Shown: one piece after another, positions 43,105 to 55,469 of the stretch | Layout: each line of letters opens with the position of its first letter | Numbering within the stretch: position 1 is the stretch's first letter | From: Odontocerum albicorne | Taxonomy: Eukaryota; Arthropoda; Insecta; Trichoptera; Odontoceridae | Assembly: GCA_949825065.1 (NCBI GenBank) | Contig: OX463846.1 | Coordinates: 947,778-1,011,777 of the forward strand | Reading direction: 5' to 3' | Length of the DNA: 64,000 nt | Position numbers and translations under genes: made by a program | Notes under the pieces: generated by a model | What the model saw: only the letters and a program-made list of their open reading frames with translations | The model's database searches: none | What the model was told of the DNA's origin: nothing

Positions 43105-46100
43105 TTTATTATTTTTTTATTACTTTAATACTTTTCTTATAAACAGTATAGCCTGGTGGGCGTATTGCCACGATAAAGATGTCCAACCAACCAGTATAGC
43201 CTGGTGGGCGTATTGCCACGATAAAGATGTCCAACCAACCAGTATAGCCTGGTGGGCGTATTGCCACGATAAAGATGTCCAACCAACCAGTATAGTCTGG
43301 TGGGCGTATTGCCACGATAAAGATGTCCAACCAACCAGTATAGCTTGGTGGGCGTTTTGCCACGATAAAGATGTCCAACCAATCTGTATAGCTTGGTGGG
43401 CGTTTTACCACGATAAAGATGTCCAACCAACCAGTATAGTCTGGTGGGCGTATTGCCACGATAAAGATGTCCAACCAACCAGTATAGCTTGGTGGACGTT
43501 TTGCCACGATAAAGATGTCCAACCAACCAGTATAGCCTGGTGGGCGTATTGCCACGATAAAGATGTCCAACCAACCAGTATAGCTTGGTGGGCGTTTTGC
43601 CACGATAAAGATGTCCAACCAACCAGTATAGCTTGGTGGGCGTTTTGCCACGATAAAGGTGTCCAACCAACCAGTATAGCCTGGTGGGCGTATTGCCACG
43701 ATAAAGATGTCCAACCAACCAGTATAGCTTGGTGGACGTTTTGCCACGATAAAGATGTCCAACCAACCAGTATAGCTTGGTGGGCGTATTGCCACGATAA
43801 AGATGTCCAACCAACCAGTATAGCTTGGTGGACGTTTTGCCACGATAAAGATGTCCAACCAACCAGTATAGCTTAGTGGGCGTATTGCCACGATAAAGAT
43901 GTCCAACCAACCAGTATAGCTTGGTGGACGTTTTGCCACGATAAAGATGTCCAACCAACCAGTATAGCTTGGTGGGCGTATTGCCACGATAAAGATGTCC
44001 AACCAACCAGTATAGCTTGGTGGACGTTTTGCCAGGATAAAGATGTCCAACCAACCAGTATAGCTTGGTGGGCGTATTGCCACGATAAAGATGTCCAACC
44101 AACCAGTATAGCTTGGTGGACGTTTTGCCAGGATAAAGATGTCCAACCAACCAGTATAGCTTGGTGGGCGTATTGCCACGATAAAGATGTCCAACCAACC
44201 AGTATAGCTTGGTGGACGTTTTGCCAGGATAAAGATGTCCAACCAACCAGTATAGCTTGGTGGGCGTATTGCCACGATAAAGATGTCCAACCAACCAGTA
44301 TAGCTTGGTGGGCGTATTGCCACGATAAAGATGTCCAACCAACCAGTATAGCTTGGTGGACGTTTTGCCACGATAAAGATGTCCAACCAACCAGTATAGC
44401 TTGGTGGGCGTATTGCCACGATAAAGATGTCCAACCAACCAGTATAGCTTGGTGGACGTTTTGCCAGGATAAAGATGTCCAACCAACCAGTATAGCTTGG
44501 TGGGCGTATTGCCACGATAAAGATGTCCAACCAACCAGTATAGCTTGGTGGGCGTATTGCCACGATAAAGATGTCCAACCAACCAGTATAGCTTGGTGGA
44601 CGTTTTGCCACGATAAAGATGTCCAACCAACCAGTATAGCTTGGTGGACGTTTTGCCACGATAAAGATGTCCAACCAACCAGTATAGCTTGGTGGACGTT
44701 TTGCCACGATAAAGATGTCCAACCAACCAGTATAGCTTGGTGGGCGTATTGCCACGATAAAGATGTCCAACCAACCAGTATAGCTTGGTGGACGTTTTGC
44801 CAGGATAAAGATGTCCAACCAACCAGTATAGCTTGGTGGGCGTATTGCCACGATAAAGATGTCCAACCAACCAGTATAGCTTGGTGGGCGTATTGCCACG
44901 ATAAAGATGTCCAACCAACCAGTATAGCTTGGTGGGCGTATTGCCACGATAAAGATGTCCAACCAACCAGTATAGCTTGGTGGGCGTATTGCCACGATAA
45001 AGATGTCCAACCAACCAGTATAGCTTGGTGGGCGTATTGCCACGATAAAGATGTCCAACCAACCAGTATAGCTTGGTGGGCGTATTGCCACGATAAAGAT
45101 GTCCAACCAACCAGTATAGCTTGGTGGGCGTATTGCCACGATAAAGATGTCCAACCAACCAGTATAGCTTGGTGGACGTTTTGCCACGATAAAGATGTCC
45201 AACCAACCAGTATAGCTTGGTGGGCGTATTGCCACGATAAAGATGTCCAACCAACCAGTATAGCTTGGTGGACGTTTTGCCACGATAAAGATGTCCAACC
45301 AACCAGTATAGCTTGGTGGGCGTATTGCCACGATAAAGATGTCCAACCAACCAGTATAGCTTGGTGGACGTTTTGCCAGGATAAAGATGTCCAACCAACC
45401 AGTATAGCTTGGTGGGCGTATTGCCACGATAAAGATGTCCAACCAACCAGTATAGCTTGGTGGGCGTATTGCCACGATAAAGATGTCCAACCAACCAGTA
45501 TAGCTTGGTGGGCGTATTGCCACGATAAAGATGTCCAACCAACCAGTATAGCTTGGTGGGCGTATTGCCACGATAAAGATGTCCAACCAACCAGTATAGC
45601 TTGGTGGGCGTATTGCCACGATAAAGATGTCCAACCAACCAGTATAGCTTGGTGGGCAGATTGCCACGATAAAGATGTCCAACCAACCAGTATAGCTTGG
45701 TGGGCGTATTGCCACGATAAAGATGTCCAACCAACCAGTATAGCTTGGTGGACGTTTTGCCACGATAAAGATGTCCAACCAACCAGTATAGCTTGGTGGG
45801 CGTATTGCCACGATAAAGATGTCCAACCAACCAGTATAGCTTGGTGGACGTTTTGCCACGATAAAGATGTCCAACCAACCAGTATAGCTTGGTGGGCGTA
45901 TTGCCACGATAAAGATGTCCAACCAACCAGTATAGCTTGGTGGACGTTTTGCCAGGATAAAGATGTCCAACCAACCAGTATAGCTTGGTGGGCGTATTGC
46001 CACGATAAAGATGTCCAACCAACCAGTATAGCTTGGTGGGCGTATTGCCACGATAAAGATGTCCAACCAACCAGTATAGCTTGGTGGGCGTATTGCCACG

Positions 46101-46970
46101 ATAAAGATGTCCAACCAACCAGTATAGCTTGGTGGGCGTATTGCCACGATAAAGATGTCCAACCAACCAGTATAGCTTGGTGGGCGTATTGCCACGATAA
46201 AGATGTCCAACCAACCAGTATAGCTTGGTGGGCGTATTGCCACGATAAAGATGTCCAACCAACCAGTATAGCTTGGTGGGCGTATTGCCACGATAAAGAT
46301 GTCCAACCAACCAGTATAGCTTGGTGGGCGTATTGCCACGATAAAGATGTCCAACCAACCAGTATAGCTTGGTGGGCGTATTGCCACGATAAAGATGTCC
46401 AACCAACCAGTATAGCTTGGTGGGCGTATTGCCACGATAAAGATGTCCAACCAACCAGTATAGCTTGGTGGGCGTATTGCCACGATAAAGATGTCCAACC
46501 AACCAGTATAGCTTGGTGGGCGTATTGCCACGATAAAGATGTCCAACCAACCAGTATAGCTTGGTGGGCGTATTGCCACGATAAAGATGTCCAACCAACC
46601 AGTATAGCTTGGTGGGCGTATTGCCACGATAAAGATGTCCAACCAACCAGTATAGCTTGGTGGGCGTATTGCCACGATAAAGATGTCCAACCAACCAGTA
46701 TAGCTTGGTGGGCGTATTGCCACGATAAAGATGTCCAACCAACCAGTATAGCTTGGTGGGCGTATTGCCACGATAAAGATGTCCAACCAACCAGTATAGC
46801 TTGGTGGGCGTATTGCCACGATAAAGATGTCCAACCAATCAGAAAGATGTTAAATAGGTTCGAAGTGAAAACGAGACTGGAATCCTTTTAAAAAAACCGT
46901 ATTACAAGGAGCATCGAACTTGTACTCTCCGGGATGGAAGGCTGGTATCTTATGAACTAGGCCACAGAGG
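43105..46970 (-). mobile_element. SINE1 copy expanded by an internal 48-bp array
   Basis: On the right, 46836-46970 carries the SINE1 body and head in minus orientation (GAGACTGGAATCCTTTT, then TGAACTAGGCCACAGAGGTC). On the left the array starts at a SINE1-like tail junction (AAACAGTATAGCCTGGTGGG). The repeated unit corresponds to the SINE1 segment between body and tail. The whole structure is a SINE stretched by about 3.7 kb. Confidence 0.8.
43141..46836. repeat. 48-bp satellite, about 77 units
   Basis: The unit reads CAGTATAGCTTGGTGGGCGT, ATTGCCACGATAAAGATGTC, CAACCAAC (48 bp: 43144, 43192). Two main variants, GGTGGGCGTATTGCC and GGTGGACGTTTTGCC, alternate in much of the middle, some of the second kind with CAGGAT. 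The last 900 bp are uniform and the first 600 bp most diverse. Two minus-strand frames of 1241 and 1233 codons stay open through the array in different phases. Two phases open at once, with the unit derived from a SINE tail, make coding very unlikely. Confidence 0.95.
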
Positions 46971-46974
46971 TCGT

Positions 46975-47035
46975 CATTCAGGTAGGTTGGAAGAGATTGA
47001 AAATCCGCTAGATTAGACTATATACAATATAATTG
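46975..47035 (+). mobile_element. SINE1/LINE-B tail fragment
   Basis: Contains GGTTGGAAGAGATTG and CCGCTAGATTAGACTATATA, a diverged tail in plus orientation just after the array-bearing SINE1. Confidence 0.5.
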
Positions 47036-47750
47036 TTATTCAATATGGCATTGTAGTAATTTTATTTGATGTATTTTAGTAGGGGTTTGGGGTGTTAAAC
47101 AACCCCAAGTTCTTTTCAAAAGGAAATTTTAACCCGTTATAATTAATGAATTTATATAACACTTTTCAACGATGAATGGTGATTCGGACATTTTGAAGAG
47201 CGGATGGATGGAAGACATCATTGGGAGATGATATTGTCTTCAGCCTCGTTAATAAAGCCTTTGGGTTTGAAACCAGTAGAGTAGGTACATAAGTCGTCGT
47301 CGTGTGTCTTGATAATCATCCCGTTTTTGGGAGCTCTCGATAGACGTGACTTCCATTTGGATGATGCAGGACTTCAACCCCTTGTAGGCAGGCATGGAGT
47401 CATCTGTAATGCTTTTTAGGATAAATAGTCCATTTTATTCCGAAAAATTTGCTCTAGAAGCACGGACACGGACAAGTTCCAGTATATAGAATGGATGTCT
47501 CTGGAAATTCCATTAAATTTAAAATTTCCAGAAATGTTGATCAAATGTAATACAATAAGATTGATATATGTAATAATTCATTTCGCAGTTTTAATGCATC
47601 ACTAAATACACCACACAATGAATCATATACTTGATTATTCATCCTTAGATGATGTTCTCCAACCAATGAGAAGCTTACTATATAGTATATCCAGCGACGG
47701 GTGATATGTATCAAAGAGCAACAATTGCTCATTAATATTACAAATAATTC
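47036..47750. other. Unassigned sequence
   Basis: A moderately GC-rich part (47280-47420) shows no frame or element end that I recognise. Confidence 0.35.
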
Positions 47751-47754
47751 ATTA

Positions 47755-49125
47755 ATATCACTTAATACGTAACCTAACATTAAAATCGCTTAATACGTAA
47801 CCTAACATTAATATCGCTTAATACGTAACCTAACATTAATATCGCTTAATACGTAACCTAACATTAAAATCGCTTAATACGTAACCTAACATTAATATCG
47901 CTTAATACGTAACCTAACATTAATATCGCTTAATACGTAACCTAACATTAATATCGCTTAATACGTAACCTAACATTAATATCACTTAATACGTGACCTA
48001 ACATTAATATCGCTTAATACGTAACCTAACATTAATATCGCTTAATACGTAACCTAACATTAATATCACTTAATACGTGACCTAACATTAATATCACTTA
48101 ATACCTAACCTGACATTAATATCACTTAATACGTAACCTAACATTAATATCACTTAATACGTGACCTAACATTAATATCACTTAATACGTAACCTAACAT
48201 TAATATCGCTTAATACGTAACCTAACATTAATTTCACTTAATACGTAACCTAACATTAATATCACTTAATACGTGACCTAACATTAATATCACTTAATAC
48301 GTAACCTAACATTAATATCGCTTAATACGTAACCTAACATTAATATCACTTAATACGTAACCTAACATTAATATCACTTTATACGTAACCTAACATTAAT
48401 ATCAGTTAATACGTGACCTAACATTAATATCACTTAATACCTAACCTGACATTAATATCACTTAATACGTAACCTAACATTAATATCACTTAATACGTGA
48501 CCTAACATTAATATCACTTAATACGTAACCTAACATTAATATCGCTTAGTACGTAACCTAACATTAATATCACTTTATACGTAACCTAACATTAATATCA
48601 CTTAATACGTGACCTAACATTAATATCACTTAATACCTAACCTGGCATTAATATCACTTAATACGTAACCTAACATTAATATCGCTTAATACGTAACCTA
48701 ACATTAATATCACTTAATACGTTACCTAACATTAATATCGCTTAATACGTAACCTAACATGTATATCACTTAATACGTAACCTAACATTAATATCACTTA
48801 ATACGTAACCTAACATTAATATCACTTAATACGTAACCTAACATTAATATCACTTAATACGTAACCTAACATTAATATCACTTAATACGTGACCTAACAT
48901 TAATATCACTTAATACGTAACTTAACATTAATATCACTTAATACGTGGCCTAATATTAATATCACTTAATACCTAACCTAACATTAATATAACTCAATAC
49001 GTAACCTAACATTAATATCACTTAATACGTAACTTAACATTAATATCACTGAATACGTGACCTAACATTAATATCACTTAATACCTAACCTGACATTAAT
49101 ATAACTTAATACGTAACCTAACATT
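47755..49125. repeat. 28-bp satellite, about 49 units
   Basis: Units CTTAATACGTAACCTAACAT plus TAATATC(G/A). The period is 28 bp (47761, 47789). Two sites vary between copies (ATCGCTT or ATCACTT; CGTAACC or CGTGACC), with the G form dominant at the left and the A form at the right. CCTAACATTAA is only superficially telomere-like. Confidence 0.93.
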
Positions 49126-49189
49126 TTGTCATTCACATTTCATATGTTATTTTTTTGCTTAAAGTTATAAAGTTTATCAATATAATAAT

Positions 49190-49265
49190 AAAAACGGGAC
49201 ACGTTATATAGCGCCGTTCAGAGACCAAACTCTACTCGAGGGTACTCCACTATCATTGACAAATT
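49190..49265 (-). mobile_element. SINE2 fragment
   Basis: TTATATAGCGCCGTTCAGAG and GGTACTCCACTATCATTGAC match the conserved end of SINE2. FB1 follows directly, the reverse of the order at 26163-26400. Confidence 0.65.
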
Positions 49266-49565
49266 AGGAATATTACTAAATATATTATTTATAGTTAAAG
49301 CATTAACGTTGTAGAGGTTTAAAGACATTGCAATTTGTTTTAACAATCTCGGCTGCTCGACGAGGTCATCCCATGTCTCCCTCAACCCACAGTCACCAAC
49401 CCGAATGTTTATCGTTAGAAGCATGTATCTCGGTACCAGTTCGAACAGAACTCAGTCTTGTTTGTGGTCCCTTGATGATGAGGTGAAAGCCTTGAAACCG
49501 GTAGGACTATATCGTTACAAAAAGTGGAATAAACAATGTTTGATAAAACAAATTACAAATATTAC
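49266..49565. mobile_element. FB1 copy with a different middle
   Basis: Left end TTATTTATAGTTAAAGCATT, then a middle not seen in the palindromic copies (CTCGGCTGCTCGACGAGG, CAACCCACAGTCACCAACCC), then the right arm ATGATGAGGTGAAAGCCTTG to CAATGTTTGATAAAACAAAT. Most of the left arm is absent. The middle may be part of the original internal region of the family. Confidence 0.7.
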
Positions 49566-49734
49566 AAAATGTATTATATAATATATTATTTGAGTGTTAG
49601 GATAGAAAAAAAGTAGCCACGGCCATTAGATAACGTACTGCGCCGTATCGGGACACATTCATTAAAACCACAGAAAGGTAAATTACATATTATGGATACA
49701 AATCATAATTTAAAAGAAAGTAGGGTTAAACTTT

Positions 49735-50412
49735 AACAGACGTTACAAAAGTTATACAAAACGATACATTTAGAATCATTAAAGTTATACAAAACAATAC
49801 ATTTAGAATCATTAAAGTTATATAGTACAAAACAATACATTTAGAATCATTAAAGTTATGCAAAACAATACATTTAGAATCATTAAAGTTATATAGTACA
49901 AAACAATACATTAAGAATCATTAAAGTTATACAAAACAATACATTTAGAATCAATTAAGTTATACAAAACAATACATTTAGAATCATTAAAGTTGTACAA
50001 AACAATAAATTTAGAATCATTCAAGTTATACAAAACAATAAATTTAGAATCATTAAATTTATACAAAACAATACATTTAAAATCATTAAAGTTGTACAAA
50101 ACAATAAATTTAGAATCATTCAAGTTATACAAAACAATAAATTTAGAATCATTAAAGTTGTACAAAACAATACATTTAGAATCATTAAAGTTATACAAAA
50201 CAATACATTTAGAATCATTAAATTTATACAAAACAATACATTTAGAATCATTAAAGTTGTACAAAACAATAAATTAAGATTCATTAAAGTTGTACAAAAC
50301 AATACATTTAGAATCATTAAAGTTGTACAAAACAATAAATTTAGAATCATTAAAGTTATACAAAACAATAAATTTAGAATCATTCAAGTTATACAATACA
50401 TTTAGATTCATT
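49735..50412. repeat. 33-bp minisatellite
   Basis: About 20 units of AATCATTAAAGTTATACAAA plus ACAATACATTTAG, with small expansions (ATATAGTAC) and A/T changes. Frames on both strands are period artefacts. It ends a few bases before a SINE2 copy. Confidence 0.92.
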
Positions 50413-50420
50413 AAAGATTA

Positions 50421-51055
50421 GCAATAATAATAAATGTACCGTTTAGAGCAGTGCTCCGCAACCGGTGTGCCGTGGCACACTGGTGTGCCGTGAGTCGGAT
50501 ACAGGTGTGCCGCGGTCAAATTCAATGTACGAGTATTTGACATTTTACAATTTTTCATTATGTATTTAATACACAATAACTGGTGCCAACTGTTGAAAAC
50601 TGCGTAGTGTGCTTTGTACACACCATGGCCGCACCAAATTAGTCATAGACAAAGAAAAATGACCCTTATGCGCGTCGCTGAAGACTCATGCCTAATTTAA
50701 TACCTATATATTTTAGCTTTTGGTGTGCCGCGGAATTCTAGGAAGAATTTTGGTGTGTCGTAGGTGAGAAAAGGTTGCAGAGCACTGGTTTAGAGAACAG
50801 ACTCTTCTCAAAGATGCTCATAGTCGGGATTCGAACCCATTAGTATTGACAGATTCATAAGTTAAGAGCAAGGATAGGAAGGTGGTGACTGCGGCCATCA
50901 GATAAGATATTTCCCTACATCTGCATATGTTTAGAAATATATATTTGGTAAGAAAACGGCAGAAAACTTAACAAGTGAAGATAATCTACAAAGGAACCTT
51001 TGTAAATCTTCCGATATGTGATAGAAACACATTCGGCTTTAGGTGTAATTTAGTG
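50421..51055 (-). mobile_element. SINE2 copy split by a hAT MITE
   Basis: SINE2 text at 50421-50448 and 50796-51055: GCAATAATAATAAATGTACC, then after the insertion CGGGATTCGAACCCA (50825-50839, an inverted B-box), GGATAGGAAGGTGGTGACTG and CTTCCGATATGTGATAGAAA. This is the best B-box-containing SINE2 copy in the window. Confidence 0.8.
50449..50787. mobile_element. hAT-type MITE (339 bp) with perfect target duplication
   Basis: Starts CAGTGCTCCGCAACC and ends GGTTGCAGAGCACTG (14 of 15 inverted). GTTTAGAG flanks both sides (50441-50448, 50788-50795). Subterminal GGTGTGCCG(T/C)GG motifs repeat near both ends. TACGAGTA lies inside (50528-50535). Confidence 0.95.
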
Positions 51056-51590
51056 TATTTCATTTATTTAATTAACGACACAATAGTGTATTTTATATAC
51101 AAATGAACATATGACAAGTTATACGAGTACAGTACTAAAAATTATTGATAAAAAATACAAAACTTTGTCTTAAACTAACATGGATACAAAAAGCAGTAGT
51201 AATAATAAATTACAAAGTCATTGTTTAAAATTATTTAATATTAATATGTATAACATATTTAAGTTCAATATAATGTATATCACAAAATATTACCAAGAAG
51301 ACTTACGTAATTGTCGAAGACTTGTTTTATAATGGTAAAGAACTTAGATTTGTTTTAAGTGGAACAACGCTTACATAGAACAACGATTTTTCGAGAATTT
51401 TATGGATAGATCTTGAGATATAGAAAACACATGGGCTCACTTGTAGAACGAGATGTAAGTTGCTTTGCAGAATCGAAACCTTCCACATGTTGATGCAGGG
51501 TTACTCAACTCCAGAGGCAAAGTATTTTCCTTAATGTTTCTTTTTATACTAGGTTATTTATATTAATAAAGGAGAGCACAAAGTTAGTAG
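51056..51590. other. Unassigned sequence, possibly a LINE 3' UTR
   Basis: AT-rich, with TACGAGTA at 51122-51129. It may be the untranslated end of the minus-strand LINE fragment that follows, but no boundary is clear. Confidence 0.35.
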
Positions 51591-51790
51591 CTATTTCTAA
51601 ATAGTGTGTAGTGTTCATGTCGCATCGGAAATTTCGATAAAATCTCCCAAAAAAGGTTGTCTTCTGCTGCTTCTTAATGCTGTTTATCCCCTCCCCCATA
51701 CTATAGCTAGGTAGACTATTCTACGCCACAGGACGAACAACGCACAAACGCATCATGCGCAAAAGTGGCGACATGATTTAGGTTATACAT
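51590..51790 (-). mobile_element. LINE C-terminal fragment
   Basis: Minus strand: RMMRLCVVRPVA, stop, NSLPSYSMGEGINSIKKQ, the 'WNSLPxxI...SINxFKKxLK' end of a CR1/Jockey-like LINE. Diverged from LINE-B. Confidence 0.55.
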
Positions 51791-51804
51791 AATATATGCA
51801 ATAG

Positions 51805-51905
51805 GTGTTGACCAGGAGATGGATGTGTGTCGTCAAGTCTGGCATTATTATCTTATGTTTGCCCACCTTGACAAGGAACAAACTTAATGATATGTACGTG
51901 TATGC
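51805..51905 (+). mobile_element. LINE-C 3' end fragment
   Basis: GATGGATGTGTGTCGTCAAG, TTGCCCACCTTGACAAGGAA, matching the 'DVxxxVCRDxxFW' and terminal region of LINE-C. Confidence 0.5.
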
Positions 51906-52396
51906 TCACAAGCACGTAGTGAACAAATCTATTTTTAACTTGTTGGGGGGGGGGGACTTGATGAATTGGCTTTGTCTCCGCTGAAAATGGAATATGAGAT
52001 GAGCTTTCCATTAAATCAGAATGCTTTGTAGACGAACCATAATTTTCTTTCTAAATGCAATCCACCACGTCTATCCAACGGCAGCGGCATGCGCTCGGAA
52101 TTGTAAATGATTGCGGCCATTTTAATAAATTTCAAATGGTTGTGAATTTAATGCATGGAATATGGAAATTATTCCAATCAGTGCGAAAGTTTGTTTGCAT
52201 TACGTTTCACTCTGTCCTGTATTTTATACCAGATGGACAGACCTTGTGGGAATATAAAAAATAATGATTCAAAGAGATTTCAATTAAATGCGTATTTTGT
52301 TCATCACAGGTACTCGCATGAATAGCCGGCGCCAGATTATTTTGCGCCCAAAACATGGTGAGATACTTGCACTCGAAAAGAAGCCACCTTCGATTT
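51906..52396. other. Unassigned sequence
   Basis: A run of 11 G near 51945-51955. A 69-codon frame at 52055-52264 has no recognised family. Confidence 0.35.
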
Positions 52397-53640
52397 TAAG
52401 TGTATTTCAGGATTTAATTTTTGTATGTGTTTTGTCTTCTCTAATTGCATAATTCTCTTTATGTCCTGGTAAACATTAAGTGTATTTCAGGATTGAATAT
52501 TGGTATGTGTTTTGTCTTCTCTAATTGCATAATTCTCTTTATGTCCTGGTAAACATTAAGTGTATTTCAGGATTGAATATTGGTATGTGTTTTGTCTTCT
52601 CTAATTACATAATTCTCTGTATGTCCTGGTAAACATTAAGTGTATTTCAGGATTGAATATTGGTATGTGTTTTGTGCTCTCTAATTACATAATTCCCTTT
52701 ATGTCCTGGTAAACATTAAGTGTATTTCAGGATTGAATATTGGTATGTGTTTTGTGCTCTCTAATTACATACTCGTAATTCCCTTTATGTCCTCGCAAAC
52801 ATTAAGTGTATTTCAGGATTGAATTTTTGTATGTGTTTTGTCTTCTCTAATTACATAATTATCTTTATTTCCTCGCAAACATTAAGTGTATTTCAGGATT
52901 GAATATTGGTATGTATTTTGTCTTCTCTAATTTCATAATTCCCTTTTTGTCCTCGCAAATATTAAGTGTATTTCAGGATTGAATATTGGTGTGTGTTTTT
53001 TCTTCTCTAATTACATAATTCCCTTTATGTCCTCGCAAACATTAAGTGTATTTCAGGATTGAATATTGGTATGTATTATGTCTTCTCTAATTACATAATT
53101 CCCTTTATATCCTGGAAAACATTAAGTGTATTTCAGAATTGAATACTGGTGTGTATTTTGTCTTCTCTAATTGAAGAGTAAAACTTATAAACCACATAAC
53201 AACCATGTTTTTTTACTTTTCATTTTTTGTGGAAAAACAGTCGATCAACAAGCGATAATATACCCATAAATGGCATATAACATATGTGAACTATAAAAAT
53301 AGTTTTATACAATTTGTATGTTTTTTTATTTTTCACAAATAAAACGTTTTAGTAGAAAATGTGCAGTTTTTTCTTATAACTGTTTACATATTTTTTGGCT
53401 CTTGAGGGGTTTATGAATTTAACTCTTCAATTACATAATTCCCTTTGTACCCTAGCAAATATTAAGTATATTTCAGGATTGAATATTATTATGTGTTTTG
53501 TTTCACTCATTTAATTATTAAGTCCTAGAAAGGCATTAGATATTTTTTCATTATTTGATACAAGTATTTGTTTTGTTTCCACTTTAAATCTAAGACATTA
53601 GATATTTTTCAGGATTGAATATTCGTGCGTGTTTTATCTT
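52397..53640. repeat. 80-bp minisatellite, interrupted by a MITE
   Basis: About ten units of ATTAAGTGTATTTCAGGATT, GAATATTGGTATGTGTTTTG, TCTTCTCTAATTACATAATT, CCCTTTATGTCCTGGTAAAC (80 bp: 52475, 52555) to 53172. It continues, diverged, from 53429 to about 53640. One unit carries TACTCGTA (52770-52777) where its neighbours have TA. Confidence 0.92.
53173..53428. mobile_element. MITE with AATT target duplication inside the 80-bp array
   Basis: Starts GAAGAGTAAAACTTATAAACC and ends GGTTTATGAATTTAACTCTTC, inverted with a few changes. AATT is present on both sides (53169-53172, 53429-53432). The neighbouring array units give the empty site CTCTAATTACATAATT, which is exactly restored when the element and one AATT are removed. 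The superfamily is not clear. Confidence 0.85.
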
Positions 53641-53825
53641 CTCTTCGTTTGTTTTTGTATTCGTGTTCAATTTTTACGATATACGACTTTTAAATTAAGA
53701 ACAACTTTAGTAAATATGATATTAGATAGCTGACCATCGATAAAATGACCGATAATAATGGAGCTGTGACGTGCGTACAACTCGTTATATGCACTATAAT
53801 CTAACAAGTATACTGACATTTGTTA

Positions 53826-53930
53826 ATGTCTTTTAACCAAAAAAATCCAGACTAGAAAGAATAAAAACCGAGCCATCAACTTCTGAATTGGAAGAAAGAC
53901 GTCTTAACAACTAGGTCACAAAGATCAAAT
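53826..53930 (-). mobile_element. SINE1 head-side fragment
   Basis: Minus strand: GATCTTTGTGACCTAGTTGT, then the body with GGTTTTTATTCTTTCTAGTC. The B-box is decayed and the tail is missing. Confidence 0.65.
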
Positions 53931-54068
53931 ATTTTTTTATGACTTAAATTTTTAATTTACTTACAGAATATAAAAATAATTAAAAATTACTTATGAGAAC
54001 GAAAAGCTCTGTATTAAAAAAATACAAATTTCCACGCCATTGTGATATTTATTTAGCGTTATATTATA

Positions 54069-54511
<443 letters not shown>

Positions 54512-55095
54512 GTATTTATTTATTTAACACTTTTATGGCAAATAGAATCTGGCAGATTTATTGCTAGGCGGCAATCTCTTCCAACCAACCAGACAAAAGT
54601 AAATGAAGCAAGTTACGTGGTCGCATAAATCATTCAAATGACTATCCATCCCCACGAAATCCATAAATACGTACGTGAGCATATGCCCACGAACCCCATT
54701 AAGACGGACAATCACCCGAACATTATTTTCCATATAAAGTTAGATATCATCAATCAAAAGGAAAGGAAGGGATGGTGGAGAGGAAAGGAAAAAGAAATCA
54801 GGAATGAAACACGTTATTTTACTGACTAGAAATTAAGAGTTTTTTCAGTTGCTTCTTAAAGCATGCCAAGGACGGAACGAGTCTTATATTGGTTTGTAAC
54901 TGATTCCAGAGTCTCACTGCATAGATAGAAAATGACGACGTAAAAAAAAGAGGAGCGATGAACTGGAAAGGCCAATAGACAATCTCTGTTTGAGCGTAGC
55001 GCTAATCCATGATTGGAAAGACGCTGAAAATTTTCGGCGTGATAAGAGGGGGTGGCGGGACAGTTAAGAATATTATACAATAGAGACAGTATGTG
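54512..55095 (-). mobile_element. LINE-B C-terminus and 3' end
   Basis: Minus strand: YNILNCPATPSY, RLSNHGLALRSNRDCLL and FPVHRSSFF, then SETLESVTNQYKTR with shifts. The 3' UTR is as at 33795, including the AAATCTGCCAGATTCTA-type tail and a TTAAATAAATAAA end at 54512. The frame is broken in the last third. Confidence 0.82.
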
Positions 55096-55309
55096 AATTT
55101 GGCATTTAATTATTTTGTATTTATTAAAGTATTTTGTATACTAAAGAATTCAACGTGACAGAATGCTATTTTTTTACATACAACATTCAACCATTAGGGG
55201 ATGCGGCTCTACCACACCATCTATAGACGCCACTCCACTGATGTATATGTACGAGTATATCCGAATATTACACATATATTTGAAGTCAAAGAAAAAGAAA
55301 ATATTTTAA

Positions 55310-55420
55310 AGAAAGAAGCTATCAAAAGATCTGAGGTCATCTCATAACATCCTTCATTCGAGATACACACTCACTTATAGAGGGCGAGCTCGACCGCGAA
55401 GACATCACATATTTTACAGA
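55310..55420 (-). mobile_element. Repeat family D fragment
   Basis: GAAGCTATCAAAAGATCTGA and AGAGGGCGAGCTCGACCG match the family D body (compare 18730-18820). No tail. Confidence 0.55.
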
Positions 55421-55469
55421 AAAATCATGTTACTTTAAAAAAAAAAAAGATTTAAACACACGTATATAC

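Noticed and set aside
43109..46838. Two open frames of more than 1200 codons on the minus strand
   Set aside because: The repeat period is 48 bp, so any phase without a stop in one unit stays open. Two phases are open at once, the unit derives from a SINE tail, and variant positions show no codon bias.
47755..49125. Telomere-like array from CCTAACATTAA units
   Set aside because: The period is 28 bp and the CCTAA word occurs once per unit. It is an ordinary minisatellite.
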